A DNA stretch of 64,000 nt. Origin: Pyrrhoderma lamaoense. Lineage: Eukaryota > Basidiomycota > Agaricomycetes > Hymenochaetales > Hymenochaetaceae. Made by a program: the position numbers and the translations under genes. The notes under the pieces were generated by a model. The model had not been told where the DNA came from, did no database searches, and was given only the letters and a program-made list of their open reading frames with translations. The stretch is taken from the NCBI GenBank assembly GCA_002794735.1, contig NBAZ01000003.1, positions 62,001 through 126,000 on the forward strand. Direction: 5' to 3'. Positions 48,557 through 59,420 of the stretch are shown piece after piece (the stretch's first letter is position 1; every line of letters begins with the position of its first letter).

Positions 48557-49628
48557 GTTCTTCTCTATTGAGGCACTCATAAAATTGTGTGGTACTGTCC
48601 GGAATTGGGTTATTATCTTGCGGTGAGTGCTTTCTCTGTCCAAATCCGGAAACAAGCACATTATTAAACTGGCACAGGTCTTTTCTCTCTGTTGTCTACT
48701 TCATTCATATAGTGTACGAGTGATTTGGTTTGAAGCTTGGTGTTCGATGTGTACCGTTTTTGTATGTATATAGTGTGTTGGTTGTAGCTGAATGAACAAT
48801 GTGTGTTGTCAATTATGAACACTTTCATGTGCATAAATTCTCTCTTTACGAGTATTGTTTATGCACTGACCCAACGCCTCCCCAGTCGCTAAAATGCCAT
48901 AATGCTATGAGAGCATAGTAAAATTAGGAGAGTAAATTCGGAGCTCATCAGTGCCCGACTTGAAACGTTCTTAGGATACTCTTGGCCCGACGCTTAGTGG
49001 ATGAACGTAAGAGTTAGTGATGTGCGTTCAACGCTTTATGGAGAGAAAGATCGTTCAAAAGCCCAAGTCTCGTGGAAACTCCACACACTAGGAGAATTTC
49101 AATGTTCTATAATATTTATGAAACAAAAATAAGATTAATCTCTGATGTCAATCGATAACATCTCACGAGTAATAGCAAGGGATGTTATAGTTGTAAACTA
49201 CGTGCATCAACTTCAACCTTGTTTCCCATTACCTAACTTATTTCGAAATCAAATAAGCTGTGTTCGGTTCATGAACTGTGTTTTTACTTTGTTTGTCGAA
49301 AGTGGGGAGCTAATCACCGCAATCAAAAGATAAGCGACGCATTTCCCCGTCATCTAGTGGTCTAACACGTAGCTTGCAATAAATGATATTGAGCAAGTCT
49401 AGTAGATCAGAAAAAGTTCGCTAATTTTGGGTTCTGGATGATATAAAAGCGGGACCTAGCTCAATTGCTTGTCGCCACAAGCATTGCGCCTGGGACCAGC
49501 CTTTCACTTCATCTTCTCCCCTTGACTCCCGCTCTCTTTTCTCTCCGTTGCAAATTTGCGCCACGACACCTCGCCCAAAGTTATTCTTACCACATCCCCC
49601 AGATTCTGTACCTTCCTCTATAACCATA
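48557..49628. other. intergenic and promoter region
   Basis: Spacer between two small secreted protein genes. A short tRNA-like segment near 49345-49375 (GTCATCTAGTGGTCTAAC) has an A-box-like core but no B box. TATAAAAG lies at 49442-49449. Confidence 0.45.
49442..49449 (+). promoter_or_regulatory. TATA box of small secreted protein D
   Basis: TATAAAAG followed by CGGG, 187 bp upstream of the ATG at 49629. The leader between them is pyrimidine-rich, typical of well-expressed fungal genes. Confidence 0.55.
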
Positions 49629-49973
49629 ATGGCACGATTTTCTTTGTTCCAAATTGCTTTCCTTACTCTATTCTCGGTCGTATCGGCATCAACACTCCAT
49701 AAGAGCTGTCTTCAGTCTGGAGAAGGGTGCATGCTTGACCCGACAACAACAACAACTTCTTCGCCCGACACTATCACACTCGCGGTAGAGTACTGTTCGG
49801 ATTGCTGCAATGGATGGTCACCATCCTTAGTAGGGAATACAGGGGTACGTCTACAAGCCTTTCTCTTATCTTACTCCGGTCTCTCCTCTGCATTTTCTCG
49901 ACGTGCTCGAATGATTATAGTTACAGTGGCTAACCTACAATCATCTATGCCCACTCTTTAGGTTTGCAATTAA
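49629..49973 (+). CDS. small secreted cysteine-rich protein D
   Basis: A product of 75 residues. Exon 1 (49629-49844) encodes a signal peptide (MARFSLFQIAFLTLFSVVSA), then CLQSGEGC, a Thr-rich linker, YCSDCCNGW and SLVGNTG. A 117-nt intron (49845-49961) leads to a 12-nt last exon, GTTTGCAATTAA, adding Val-Cys-Asn. The sequence is not close to proteins A-C, but the gene plan is the same: a signal peptide, one phase-0 intron right before the dipeptide that holds the last cysteine, and a terminal micro-exon. The mature part has six cysteines, five of them in exon 1 after the signal peptide. An effector-like or cell-wall role is possible but unsupported. Confidence 0.6.
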
Positions 49974-51705
49974 TGCTGAGTCAATAGCCACCGATTTAGA
50001 CACGTTTTCACTCTTGAGTATATTGTATCCATATGTAATCCTCGAGCAAGAAATAAAGCCTCTCACATTTTAACCTACGGGCAGTAACAGAGTTCATTTT
50101 CAGCCGTGACAACTTGAAAGCCATAGGGTAAGAATGTGTGCTCGCTCATAATGTAGTAACATACCTTCGAGTTATACTTTAAGGGATGAGTATCAGTTTC
50201 TGTACAGCTATCCCATTCCTTGAGTAAAAGTCGGTTAGGTGAAGAGTCTACGATTCGACAGAGGAATTCTCATTTATTCCCAAGTCTCAATCTGGCTATG
50301 TTTGAGGTTATTTGTATCTATTTGTATTCTCACTATTACCAGCATCAGTGCACGGAACATCACCATGTTTGACCTCATTCTGATGAGCCAGGAAACTCAA
50401 GACCGGAAGAGGCCATTCAATACTATCGAGCCAGTAGCATCGCGCTCACCATTGACGGATTTAGTGTTAATTTCTCCCTCGATCAAAGTTCTACAGTTAT
50501 TCCACTGCCCAGGTGTGTCGACCCCGGCATACTTGATTGTGTTAAAGGTACTATTGGTAAGATCGGCACTACTCTACTCAGCAGGTGCCAGTAAGGAGGA
50601 ATCTAGAGAATGGCAACTTAGAAATATAGTTCCATTATAGGTTGTTTAGGTTATTCAAAGATATCAATAAACGAAATGACGTTTAAATCTACTGTTCCGG
50701 CACGTCTAGAAGCTCGTGCAGGCTTCTTGAGTTCGTCCTTCTTGATTTTCTACGTTGTCCATAATAGATCAATATCAATACCGATGGTCTTCGGAAACCT
50801 TGACAAACTTACTGGTGTCATTGCCATGTATTTGTTATCTGCATATATACAACTATCGGCTTACTCGACCAATAATAAATTTGTATCTTAAAAGAAGTTT
50901 ATTAATCCATCGAAAAAGAACATGTATATATATCAAGTTCTTACTACTCACACTCTCCGTTGGAGCTCTCATTGATCTTCTCATCCTTCGTTGCACATGT
51001 TCCTTCCTGCATTGAAGGAGAGTTCTTCTGATATACTACTATCACGTCGGGAGTTGTCATTTCACTTCTCCCGACTTCGGCTCTCCGTAGGCTTAATCGG
51101 GTTCCAAGATAATAGGTATTGATTTACTTCAACAGTTACGAGCTCATTGGATGAAGTCGTAACAGACGAAAATACTAAAGTTGGCCTCATTCATTGTGTA
51201 CCATATTATGCGCTCAAGCGTAACCTATGGGATGATGCTTTTTTCCATACCTTCCCCTGATACGGTGATAGCTTCCGAGAGCTAGCTTATATAACTCAAT
51301 GGTACATCATTGAACGTAGTACATGAGCCTCATGAAATGAACTATATGCAGTAGATCGCACAGAGACTTATACAGAGACTTATACAAAATAGAGTGTTGA
51401 TAGGTAGAAGATCATAAAAACTTGTGTGCTTGCTGATCACTAAACCTAACGGCCAAGCTTGAAACCGGGATGATCTAGCCATCTGTTGCTGAGAAGAAAT
51501 TAATCTCTCTGGAACGGGGAAGAGATACCACAGGGATCTTTTGAACTTTCATCGATATTTGAAAATGTCATTGTTTATCCACAATCTAAGGGTATCCACA
51601 ATAAAGCAATAGCATACATATACATCAGCATATATCAAGGTCCGCCAGATCCAATCATTAGTGTCAATACTCAATATCGACTTCTCACTACTAAGTTAGT
51701 TATAT
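49974..51705. other. gene-free stretch
   Basis: A 133-codon plus-strand frame at 50239-50640 starts with a hydrophobic segment but has no recognisable domain, and I leave it unannotated. Nothing else stands out. The right edge is the 3' side of the orphan gene on the minus strand. Confidence 0.4.
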
Positions 51706-52674
51706 CTAAGTGCTATACCAACCACTCATCAACCATGCTTCATTATGCAAAGCAACGGCAGTATCCAAGTCGGATTCATCTCCTTTATACGGCATTTGTG
51801 CGTTATGCTTCCGTTCAAGAGCAAACGCAATCTCTGTCAACGCAGCTGAACACGTCCTATGCGCCCGCGGAAAAGCAACAAAAGCTTCACGATGGGCAAG
51901 GATGGTGTCTAGGAGGTTGAAATCTGGGTCTTTCCGCCCACAGTTAGTCATACAGGGAGTATAGTGTGCAGCAAGCACGTGGAGTAGTCCACATCCTTTA
52001 TCGTGTAATTCAATCTGAGGTGATGTCCGTGTGTCAATAAACTGGGAAGGCGATTGGAGGATGAGATGGGTGCGTAGATTTCCAAATTTGGATAGGACGA
52101 GGAAGGAGGGGCGGGACGGACCTGGACGTTTCCCTCGATATCCGTCATTTCCATTAGTGTATCAGCCTCTACATGCATATTATTCCCGGGTGAGATGATT
52201 TGGGGTCTTGCATATGAGTCTTCAACAATGAGCTATAGAGGTTATGGTATGAATCCAGCGCGTTCATAGGAAAAATGACATTATCACGAAAAGATCAACC
52301 AAAGCTAGCAGCATGCAAGTGATTCTGATCACTTACCTGTTTTGCTCTTGAAGCCTTTTCTTCTTCTAATGACCAACCACGCAGGCTCAGTGAGCCAAAC
52401 ATGCTACAGATTTCTGAATCCATCCCGGACGTATCGTTCTGTGCGTCGAGGTAACAAAAAAGAAAGAGGAGTCAGTAAACGGGTTCCCCACGTTCTCCGG
52501 TAGTTATATGTTATGAGTAACAATGGAGCTATTTTTCATTAAGTGATCGATGACAATATTGCGCACGCGGAGTATTAATAGGAAGATTGCGCGAATTGAC
52601 GTGGAGGAGAATATAAAATTGAGATGGAGCCTTACCTCGTAAGTGATTGAGATCGTAGACGTTGAGCGTTGCAT
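51706..52674 (-). CDS. orphan four-exon protein, 195 residues
   Basis: I do not recognise this protein. Four exons fit together with GT-AG borders in phase 0: 52674-52636, 52438-52337, 52232-52122 and 52041-51706. The junctions read MQRSTSTISITYE / NDTSGMDSEICSMFG..., ...SRAKQ / LIVEDSYARPQ..., ...IEGNVQ / FIDTRTSPQIELHDKGCGLL. The last exon has HVLAAHYTPCMTNCGRKDPD, a His/Cys cluster that could bind metal, followed by a helical part and the stop after WYST. There is no signal peptide or membrane helix. That four exons join without a stop and share one composition supports a real gene. It diverges from a possible plus-strand gene starting near 52957. Confidence 0.6.
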
Positions 52675-53214
52675 TACGATTTAGTTTAGTTCAATACCGC
52701 TACTCCTATGCGTTTCTGAAGTCCTTTGGATATTAACCAAAACCAACGAAAGGTGACACAGTGAAGGAGGGGCTGCAACAAAGGTGCTAAAAGCAAGGTT
52801 AACGGATACGGTGTGATGCGATTGTGAGTTGGAGCCCCAACAACCGACGTGCTTATAAGAAGATAGGAGTAGTGGCAAAAAAAAGCGATGCCCTCTGACC
52901 CTCTGACCAATTGACCCTAGACCCCGCAGCTGCACACACGCCTTACAGTGTGTTGCATGACTCCTCAACGAAGCTCCTTCCTGCGACGAACCACGAGGTT
53001 ACCCACATTGTTATCGTTCGCAATTCTTACACTCTTACACGACCTCTCAATTCTCCATCGAGCATCTAGCAACATAGATGACCTGTGAATGGCTCATCAC
53101 GTAGCTGCGGGGAACTGTGAAGCTAACGCGACTCAATCGAATCGATATCTCTGACTCAATGATTACGCCCGTGGTATGTTTAGATTCCGTTAATCCCTCG
53201 ACTGGTATTCCTGG

Positions 53215-53229
53215 GAATAGTATGCCGTA
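53215..53229 (+). repeat. target-site duplication, left copy (LINE)
   Basis: GAATAGTATGCCGTA is repeated exactly at 57377-57391, directly after the poly(A) run. The flanking bases differ on both outer sides, which fixes the duplication at 15 bp. Confidence 0.95.
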
Positions 53230-53282
53230 GCTCCACATCTTTCGATCCCTTTTTCTTTCGGTTCTCTTCAGAGGACCAAGCT

Positions 53283-54827
53283 TTGTTCTCCTCCATATTT
53301 AATGAACATTGGCCAAGTGTCACTTATGCGCACGTTTCACATGTTCAAGACATTGAAACCAATGCCATCAACTTATTTAATGTATTTTCCCTTACTCACT
53401 CTGCTTTTCGTGCTAACAAAGAAAATAGGAGCAAACACAACTCCTGTAAAAAACGTACCTTCTCGAGATGGTGGGACAGTGAATGCAAAGACTTGCTCAA
53501 GGCAGTCCGTGCAGCCTCTGACCTGCTGGACAAGATACAACTCGGAAAAAAATTTAAAAGCTTACTAAAAGAAAAGAAATCAGCCTTTTTTATTTCCATT
53601 CTAGAGAATACCAAAACGGACAACCCCTGGGAAGTCCGCAAATGGGTAACCAAGCCCAGACGTAAACCTTTCCCCACCATCATCTTTAACAATTCTCCAG
53701 CCTCTACCCCTGACCTTTTATCCCAGGGATTCTTTTCCACCTTCTTTAACCCACCCTTAATCGGGCCTCCACAAGCTCCTCATTCTACCACTGCTCAACC
53801 TTCCTCATCATTCATTATTCCAGAGTCTGCTGTTACAGAAGCCCTGCGAACGACTTCAAACCTCTCCCAGCCTGGTCAGTCTCGCATTGGCTATCTACAA
53901 ATCAAGTGGACCATTCCTACTATCCTCCCCTTCCTCACCTCACTATATAATGATTGTCTTGCCTGGTCATACCACCCGAAATGCTGGAAATCCAGCACAG
54001 TCGTCATGATTCCTAAACCGTGCAAAACAAATATGGACCTACCCAGATCATATCGTCCAATCTGCCTTATTGAATGTTTCTCGAAAATCCTAGAAAAAAT
54101 TGTTACTAAATTCTTATATTCCTTTTCCACTCAACATCATATTATCCCCTGCTCTCAGTTTGCAGGTAAACACATGTCCTCTACGATAGATGCTGCTGTC
54201 ATGCTAGATCACCTTGTCACTCGATCATGGGCAAAAAAGCACATCCCAGGTTTCCTCACACTTGATATTCAGGGTTTCTTTGACTCCATTGACCACCATA
54301 TTCTTATCTCTTTACTCCTATATTATAAAATCTCCTCCTCAATTGTTTTTTGGATTCAATCCTTCCTCTCTTCTCGTTCAGTTCAATTCCGTTTTGACTC
54401 CTTCCAATCTACTCCCTTTCCCATTGGGGACATTGGGGTCCCTCAGGGCTCCCCGCTCTCTCCCATTCTATCTGTTCTTTTCACTTCTAAATTATTCAAA
54501 CACCTCGAATCTTTCAATTCATCTTTCCTATCCTACATCGATGATTTTGGAATTTTTTCTGATGGAGCCTCTTTTCACGAGCTAAACTCCAATCTCCAGA
54601 AAGCCTTCCTGGAGGTCACCGTTGAACTCTCCACCCACAAACTCTGCATTGACCAAAAAAAAACTGAATTATTGTATTTTTACCGTGGTTCAGACCCCTA
54701 CCCCTCACAACTTACACTCCTCAATATTGACAAATCACCATTCATTGTTCCAAACACCGCAACCTTACGCTGGCTTGGATTCTATTTTGATCGAAAGCTG
54801 TCTTATAAGCAGCACGTCACCAATATG
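53283..54827 (+). CDS. LINE reverse transcriptase part (before the nested LTR)
   Basis: Reverse transcriptase fragment of the LINE polyprotein. Fingers and palm motifs are visible: STVVMIPKPCKTNMDLPRSY, SYRPICL, then FLTLDIQGFFDSIDHH with the first catalytic Asp, GVPQGSPLSPILS, and SYIDDFGIF, whose YIDD box (54534-54545) holds the other two Asp. The thumb starts LRWLGFYFDRKLSYKQHVTNM and is cut at 54827 by the LTR; the reading then runs about 17 codons into LTR sequence. The ATG at 53283 is simply the first in the truncated copy and not an original start. Confidence 0.9.
54823..54827 (+). repeat. 5-bp target duplication, left copy (LTR)
   Basis: ATATG directly precedes the TG of the LTR and is repeated at 55614-55618 directly after its CA. 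A 5-bp duplication is usual for Ty3/gypsy and Ty1/copia integrases. Confidence 0.85.
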
Positions 54828-55613
54828 TGTTATGGAACCAAGTCTATTTTCGCTTTTTTGCTTACTAAGCAGCTTACATAAGCATCTTACATAATTGGAT
54901 TATCTAATCATCTTACATAAACTGCTTACCTAAGCATTATTACTTAAGCATCTTATCTAATCAGCTTAGTCAGCATGCTTACCTAATCACTTACATAATA
55001 TGCTTACATAAGTCGCTTACTAAGCACTGACTCAGCTTATGACTCAGCAGTCTTATTAAGCATCTCATCTTATCTTATCTTCACTGCTTACTCATCTGTT
55101 CTAGAACATTCTGAGACCTTCCAGAACATTCTAGAACATTCCACCATGTTCTACCACCTTCCATCATTCTCCATGGCCATCTTTCCCCATTTGGTTTAGT
55201 CCCCTTTGTAATTAGCCTATTTTATGTTTCAGCTAGCACAACCTAGCTTAGCCTGATTATTTAGCCTGTTTATTATGTTTCATCTAACACAGCCTAGCAC
55301 AGCTTAGTTTAGCCTAATAGTTTAGCCATAGACCCTGCCGGGTTTTTTCATTATTCCCACACTGCCTCCCACATGTATAAATACCCTCCTCCTGTCAGTA
55401 GCTAGTCCCCAGTCTTGATCTTGTCTTCCCTCCTAGACTAGTACCTTCTAATACATCCTCTTGTCCCCTCCTCACTGTTCTTCCCCTCCTCTTGTCCCTC
55501 CTCTCCTCTGTCTCTGTCTATATCAGTGTATGCTAGTTGTGCCTTGTCTTCAGACCCTGCTGACTAAGCATTCTGCTGACTAATACTGGTACTAGAACTA
55601 GTCATTGCTGACA
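54828..55613. mobile_element. solo LTR of an LTR retrotransposon, nested in the LINE
   Basis: A 786-bp segment starting TGTTATGG and ending GCTGACA, flanked by ATATG on both sides. Removing it with one copy of the duplication rejoins the LINE frame exactly (His-Val-Thr-Asn-Met to Ala-Asn-Lys-Arg). No internal gag/pol sequence is present, so the element was reduced by recombination between its two LTRs. The left third is built of degenerate CTTACATAAG / CTTACTAAGC units. Further right are AGAACATTC repeats, and a TATA box (TATAAATA, 55376-55383) precedes a pyrimidine-rich stretch, which suggests that the element pointed to the right. The family cannot be named from an LTR alone. Confidence 0.9.
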
Positions 55614-55618
55614 ATATG

Positions 55619-57178
55619 GCCAACAAAAGGGCGGGAGCAATTGGAGCTCTCAAATCCCTCGCTTCAACATGCAAAGGTTTCAGCTTTGAAGTATTTCGTC
55701 TACTCTATAAAACCTGCATCGTCCCCATACTCACTTATGGATGTATCTTGTGGTGCAACCGTCAAGGCAATCTTTCTCTACATCGCCTACTCCAAAACAC
55801 ACAAAACCAGGGCATCCGTCTGGTGACAGGGTGCTTCAGAACGACCCCCATCCCCTTTATGCACAACGTCTCCTCTATTCCCCCTATTAGTACGATCACT
55901 TCTTCTTTATACAAGTCCTACACTCTTAGACTAGCCAACCTCCCTAAAACTTTCTTTCCACGCCTCTTGTCTATCAACAATGAAGGGCATATACCCTCAA
56001 TTGCCTCGGACATGTTCGCAAAAATTAAACCCAACACGCAATCACTCGCTCTTTTCAAATTCTCTATTCTTGACCAACCCCTGGTAGCCAAATGGGGTTC
56101 GCGTTGCTCCATAACACCAATGTCGCCTCTCTCAAAAGAAGCCAAAACTCGCATTGCATCAACAGTGAACCAACTGCTTGTCAACATGAAATCAAACCAA
56201 ATTTTCATATTCACAGATGCATCTCAAAAACCAGATCTACCGGTATACTGCTCCTTTGTAATCTACTATCAATCACGGATCACCCACTCCCGGAAATGGT
56301 GCATCGGCTCTCAGGCAATGGTTAGTGATGGAGAACTGGATGCCCTCACTAAGGCACTATCATACATCACGTCCACAGCCAGCGACCTGTCTTGCAAACA
56401 CATCACTGATGTCCGCCTGTTTTCGGACTCAGCATCTGCCATCAGCATAATCAACACACAATCATCATACAAATGCTCAGTTGAATTCGCTACGATTTAT
56501 GTACAAGCTAACTCCTTCTTACAACGCTCCACTCGGAATCAGCTCACCTTCATGTGGATCCCGGGTCACTCCCGGATCATTGGCAATGAACAAGCACATG
56601 CCATAGCTAGTGCAGGTTCAGGCCAGCATAATTTCTTTATTCGTTCAACTTTTCTTTCATATATTAAAAAACAAATTAAAGTAGTCAAAGTCAAAGCTTT
56701 TCAGGAGGCAGTTGATGACCCTTTCCCATTTCTTTCTTCTACTAAATCTGTGTCTTCTCCTTCTCATTTCTCTAGTTCACATTATCATTCTCCTACTTAC
56801 GTTTCTCTCAACATTCACAAAGAGTACAAACCCCTTATTAAATCACGTAACCTTTTCTCTCGCTTCCTTCATTTTGCTAGCGGTCATGGGTTCTTTGGCT
56901 CATACTACAAAAAGTTCAACATTCAAGACAAAACCATCCAATGCCCCTGTAATGGAGGCATCATCTCTCCCAGACACTTTCTTTTCAAATGCAACTTTAC
57001 TTTTGAAGCTCGCGCTGAGTCTATCTCTGTTTATAAGGATAACTCGCGGGACTTTGTCCTTAAAAACCTTTTTATTAACAAATCTGGGATCGAGGCTTTG
57101 ACAAAGTTCCTAACTCTGTCACAAGCAGGTTTCCCCTTCTTCATTCCAAGTGTCGGTGTCTCTTCGGGGAGCACATAG
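55619..57178 (+). CDS. LINE RT thumb, RNase H and C-terminal part (after the nested LTR)
   Basis: This continues the LINE frame after the LTR. The first part (ALKSLAS, FEVFRLLYKTCIVPILTYGC, LWCNRQGN) is the end of the RT thumb. RNase H follows with IFTDASQKPD, DGELDALTKAL, LFSDSASAI and FMWIPGHSRIIGNEQAHAIA; the Asp-Glu-Asp-Asp quartet is complete. The C-terminus has a C-x-C-x8-H-x4-C cluster and ends in the region SVGVSSGST at 57178, about 180 bp before the poly(A). The frame has no stop or shift, unlike several host genes in this window. Confidence 0.9.
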   Translation, partial: ANKRAGAIGALKSLASTCKGFSFEVFRLLYKTCIVPILTYGCILWCNRQGNLSLHRLLQNTQNQGIRLVTGCFRTTPIPFMHNVSSIPPISTITSSLYKSYTLRLANLPKTFFPRLLSINNEGHIPSIASDMFAKIKPNTQSLALFKFSILDQPLVAKWGSRCSITPMSPLSKEAKTRIASTVNQLLVNMKSNQIFIFTDASQKPDLPVYCSFVIYYQSRITHSRKWCIGSQAMVSDGELDALTKALSYITSTASDLSCKHITDVRLFSDSASAISIINTQSSYKCSVEFATIYVQANSFLQRSTRNQLTFMWIPGHSRIIGNEQAHAIASAGSGQHNFFIRSTFLSYIKKQIKVVKVKAFQEAVDDPFPFLSSTKSVSSPSHFSSSHYHSPTYVSLNIHKEYKPLIKSRNLFSRFLHFASGHGFFGSYYKKFNIQDKTIQCPCNGGIISPRHFLFKCNFTFEARAESISVYKDNSRDFVLKNLFINKSGIEALTKFLTLSQAGFPFFIPSVGVSSGST

Positions 57179-57376
57179 GTTTATCCATGTACCAGCTACC
57201 AGTTTCGGACCCCTCTGACTGCGAGCTTCTTCTTACTTTCACTCCATTTAACACTAACCCACGCTCTATTTCTTATTTGAGACTCTTCATGTATTTAAAT
57301 AGTACGCATGTACTCGTCCACTAGACCCAACTGAAGGACGTAAAATATATTGATGATAAAAAAAAAAAAAAAAAAA

Positions 57377-57391
57377 GAATAGTATGCCGTA
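57377..57391 (+). repeat. target-site duplication, right copy (LINE)
   Basis: Exact copy of 53215-53229, abutting the poly(A) run. It carries the candidate splice donor (GTAAAC begins at its last three bases) of the host gene. Confidence 0.95.
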
Positions 57392-57567
57392 AACGTGAGT
57401 GGATAATTGCCTCGTTTAACTGTAACAGTGACAATGGTATCCTCATTGAAGTCATTCCTACTAACTCCCGTCTCCACATTCATCCATCGAGTCTATATAT
57501 TTACAACATTATCTCAAGGTACCGCCATGATACAAATGATAGGTCTGGACTATACGGAAATGGTTGA

Positions 57568-59420
57568 GTTCTCAAATAATGTCAAAAAAGGCAGTCTATA
57601 AACAACTTGTGACTTTTAATGTGACCTTAAAGTATAATCTATTAATCTTTCCGATAGAATGCTAATAGGCTGGCTTGTGGTTATCCATGTGTTAATTACG
57701 AATAGAAAGGTCAAGTGGCTACCTGATGTGCTAGCAGGTGAGCTACTGTATAGCTCAGATAACTCCTGCTGCAGATTTGTGGCGTGTAAGGATAAATTAG
57801 ACCTGGTCTAAAAAGACCTCGTGTTTTCACCTCGCAAAGAACACATGCGCATTATCTTCCTCGGTCATCCATGGGGTCTAGTCCCGACAAATCCTCGTAT
57901 TCTTTCGCACTCACTAGTTTTTGCTTGGGACTGACAGGTAAAAGAACGTCCCTTGGTTTTGCTTCGAATCCTGAGCTCTGTTACTCATGGGGACAATATA
58001 ATAACAAATCCATTGTCGCCCTGAGTAACTCACCGACTAATCATATAGAAGAGATGAAAACATGAAATATGGGACCTGATCTTCTCATGTTAGACTCTAT
58101 GACTCTTATAAGGAGTCTGATTTATCTGATGCTAGTCTATCTACTCATACTATTGCTATACCCATAGCAGTACTGATATGACGGTAAACGCAAAGTTTCC
58201 GAAGGATTGCCTTGGTAGACGTTGACATTACCTAGATATTCCACTCAAGCTACTCGGGTTTACATGTTATCGACGCTAAGCATCCCATTTTTGGATAAAT
58301 ATATCAAAGTAGCAACGTGGATAATTTACCACAATCCATTTCTACAAATTACATACTAACATAGGACGTGTTTAAGAGAATGTCAAGTGGTAATTTAGTA
58401 ATTACTAGTTTGACTACATCACGTAATACAATATATTCAATTTGTCACTAATTTTAAATTTATTCGTCTGAACTAAGAACTTATCCATTTATCTTAACAA
58501 CATATTAGTATTTCGATATACCAAAGAGGCACAAGCCATTCGCACCTCAAGACATGAAGTCCGCCTAAGGCTTTAAATCTTGAACGAATTTGATCATGCA
58601 AATGAATAAAAGCACCAGTTTGTAAGCCCCTACGAAAGTTTTTGTGAACTCTAGCCGATATGCCTCATTTCGTCAATCAGAAAATTATTGGTTTCCTCAG
58701 CAACGTGGGTTGCGAGCCTCGTGTCATACAATTCCTCTCCGGGTGTAATACAAGAAAGGATATCGTATGAATGGTAATTATCCACAACCATATCTATATT
58801 GACTATTGAGTGAAGTAGATGAATATTTTCCTTTACTAACTATCTTTTGGAAGGACTCAAGAGAGCCATGCTTAATAATATATACTGAATATGAACGGAG
58901 GTAGTATAAAGCTAAATCGTGTTCTCGACTTTGGTTACAACTTCAACCTCGTGCCCGGCAAAAGGGCTTGCCTCACGCGTTGCGTCCTCCCTCCTAGTCA
59001 CCCGACTATATGTCCTCGTTTATGGGTGGACTTATTTAAGGAGTTCTGAACCCCGGATCTCAACCACTCACCACACTTTTTACTTCTATTCTACTCCGTC
59101 CCCTTGCCATCATTTGACGATAACAAGGAAGAAAAATATAGTAGGTATAATATTCTACTCTTTTACTGATTGAATACTAATGAAGCTAATTCAATTTTGT
59201 GTTGATTACTCCACTCACCGTGAAACGGGCACCGTGTCAACATAAATCATTAACCTCAACTTGCCCGCTAACTCTACTTAGACCTGTATCAGTTGACTCG
59301 AATTTAATTGCTTCAAGCCCAATTCCTAGATTAATTCACTCGCATCTTTCAAATTACATAACCCACCTTTCGGGAATCCAATCAGAACGACGAGCAGACT
59401 GATTTGAACGACCTACGAAA
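57568..59420. other. gene-free stretch
   Basis: Nearly 1.9 kb without a supportable gene. Frames at 57871-58065 and 58919-59173 show no domain. The last part may include upstream exons or the leader of the Ser-rich gene at 59421. Confidence 0.4.

Larger units (their letters stand above)
53230..57376 (+). mobile_element. 5'-truncated non-LTR retrotransposon (LINE) with RNase H
   Basis: The element is bounded by 15-bp target duplications and ends in a run of 19 A (57358-57376), the signs of target-primed reverse transcription. Its coding part starts between the endonuclease and reverse transcriptase domains, so the 5' part with the endonuclease is missing. What remains encodes reverse transcriptase, a linker, RNase H and a Cys/His cluster near the C-terminus (CPCNGGIISPRHFLFKC). 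RNase H in a LINE with this order fits the Tad1/I group of fungal elements. The frame is open apart from a nested LTR at 54828-55613, so the copy is young. Without its 5' part it could not have moved again by itself. Confidence 0.93.
52957..57567 (+). pseudogene. possible host gene split by the LINE insertion
   Basis: Reading across the insertion site suggests a small plus-strand gene. An exon from about 53105 to 53226 ends SVNPSTGIPGNSM and would splice at the GTAAAC that overlaps the target duplication. The next exon, 57429-57567, begins after TTTAACTGTAACAG and reads DNGILIEVIPTNSR, then YNIISRYRHDTNDRSG and a stop. The empty-site intron would be 40 nt with matching phase. A first exon at 52957-52997 (MTPQRSSFLRRTT) is a guess and does not join in phase directly. 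The minus strand of the same bases also gives plausible peptides, so the gene itself is uncertain. Confidence 0.3.

Noticed and set aside
49345..49400. tRNA Asp/Glu-like segment GTCATCTAGTGGTCTAAC
   Set aside because: Only an A-box-like core; no anticodon stem, B box or 3' stem follows. It could be an old fragment but cannot be supported.
29755..49973. Hydrophobin assignment for the small secreted proteins
   Set aside because: They have four (or six) cysteines without the C-CC-C-C-CC-C pattern.
50239..50640. 133-codon frame with a hydrophobic start
   Set aside because: No domain, no cysteine pattern, no splice context or TATA box; the composition looks like chance.
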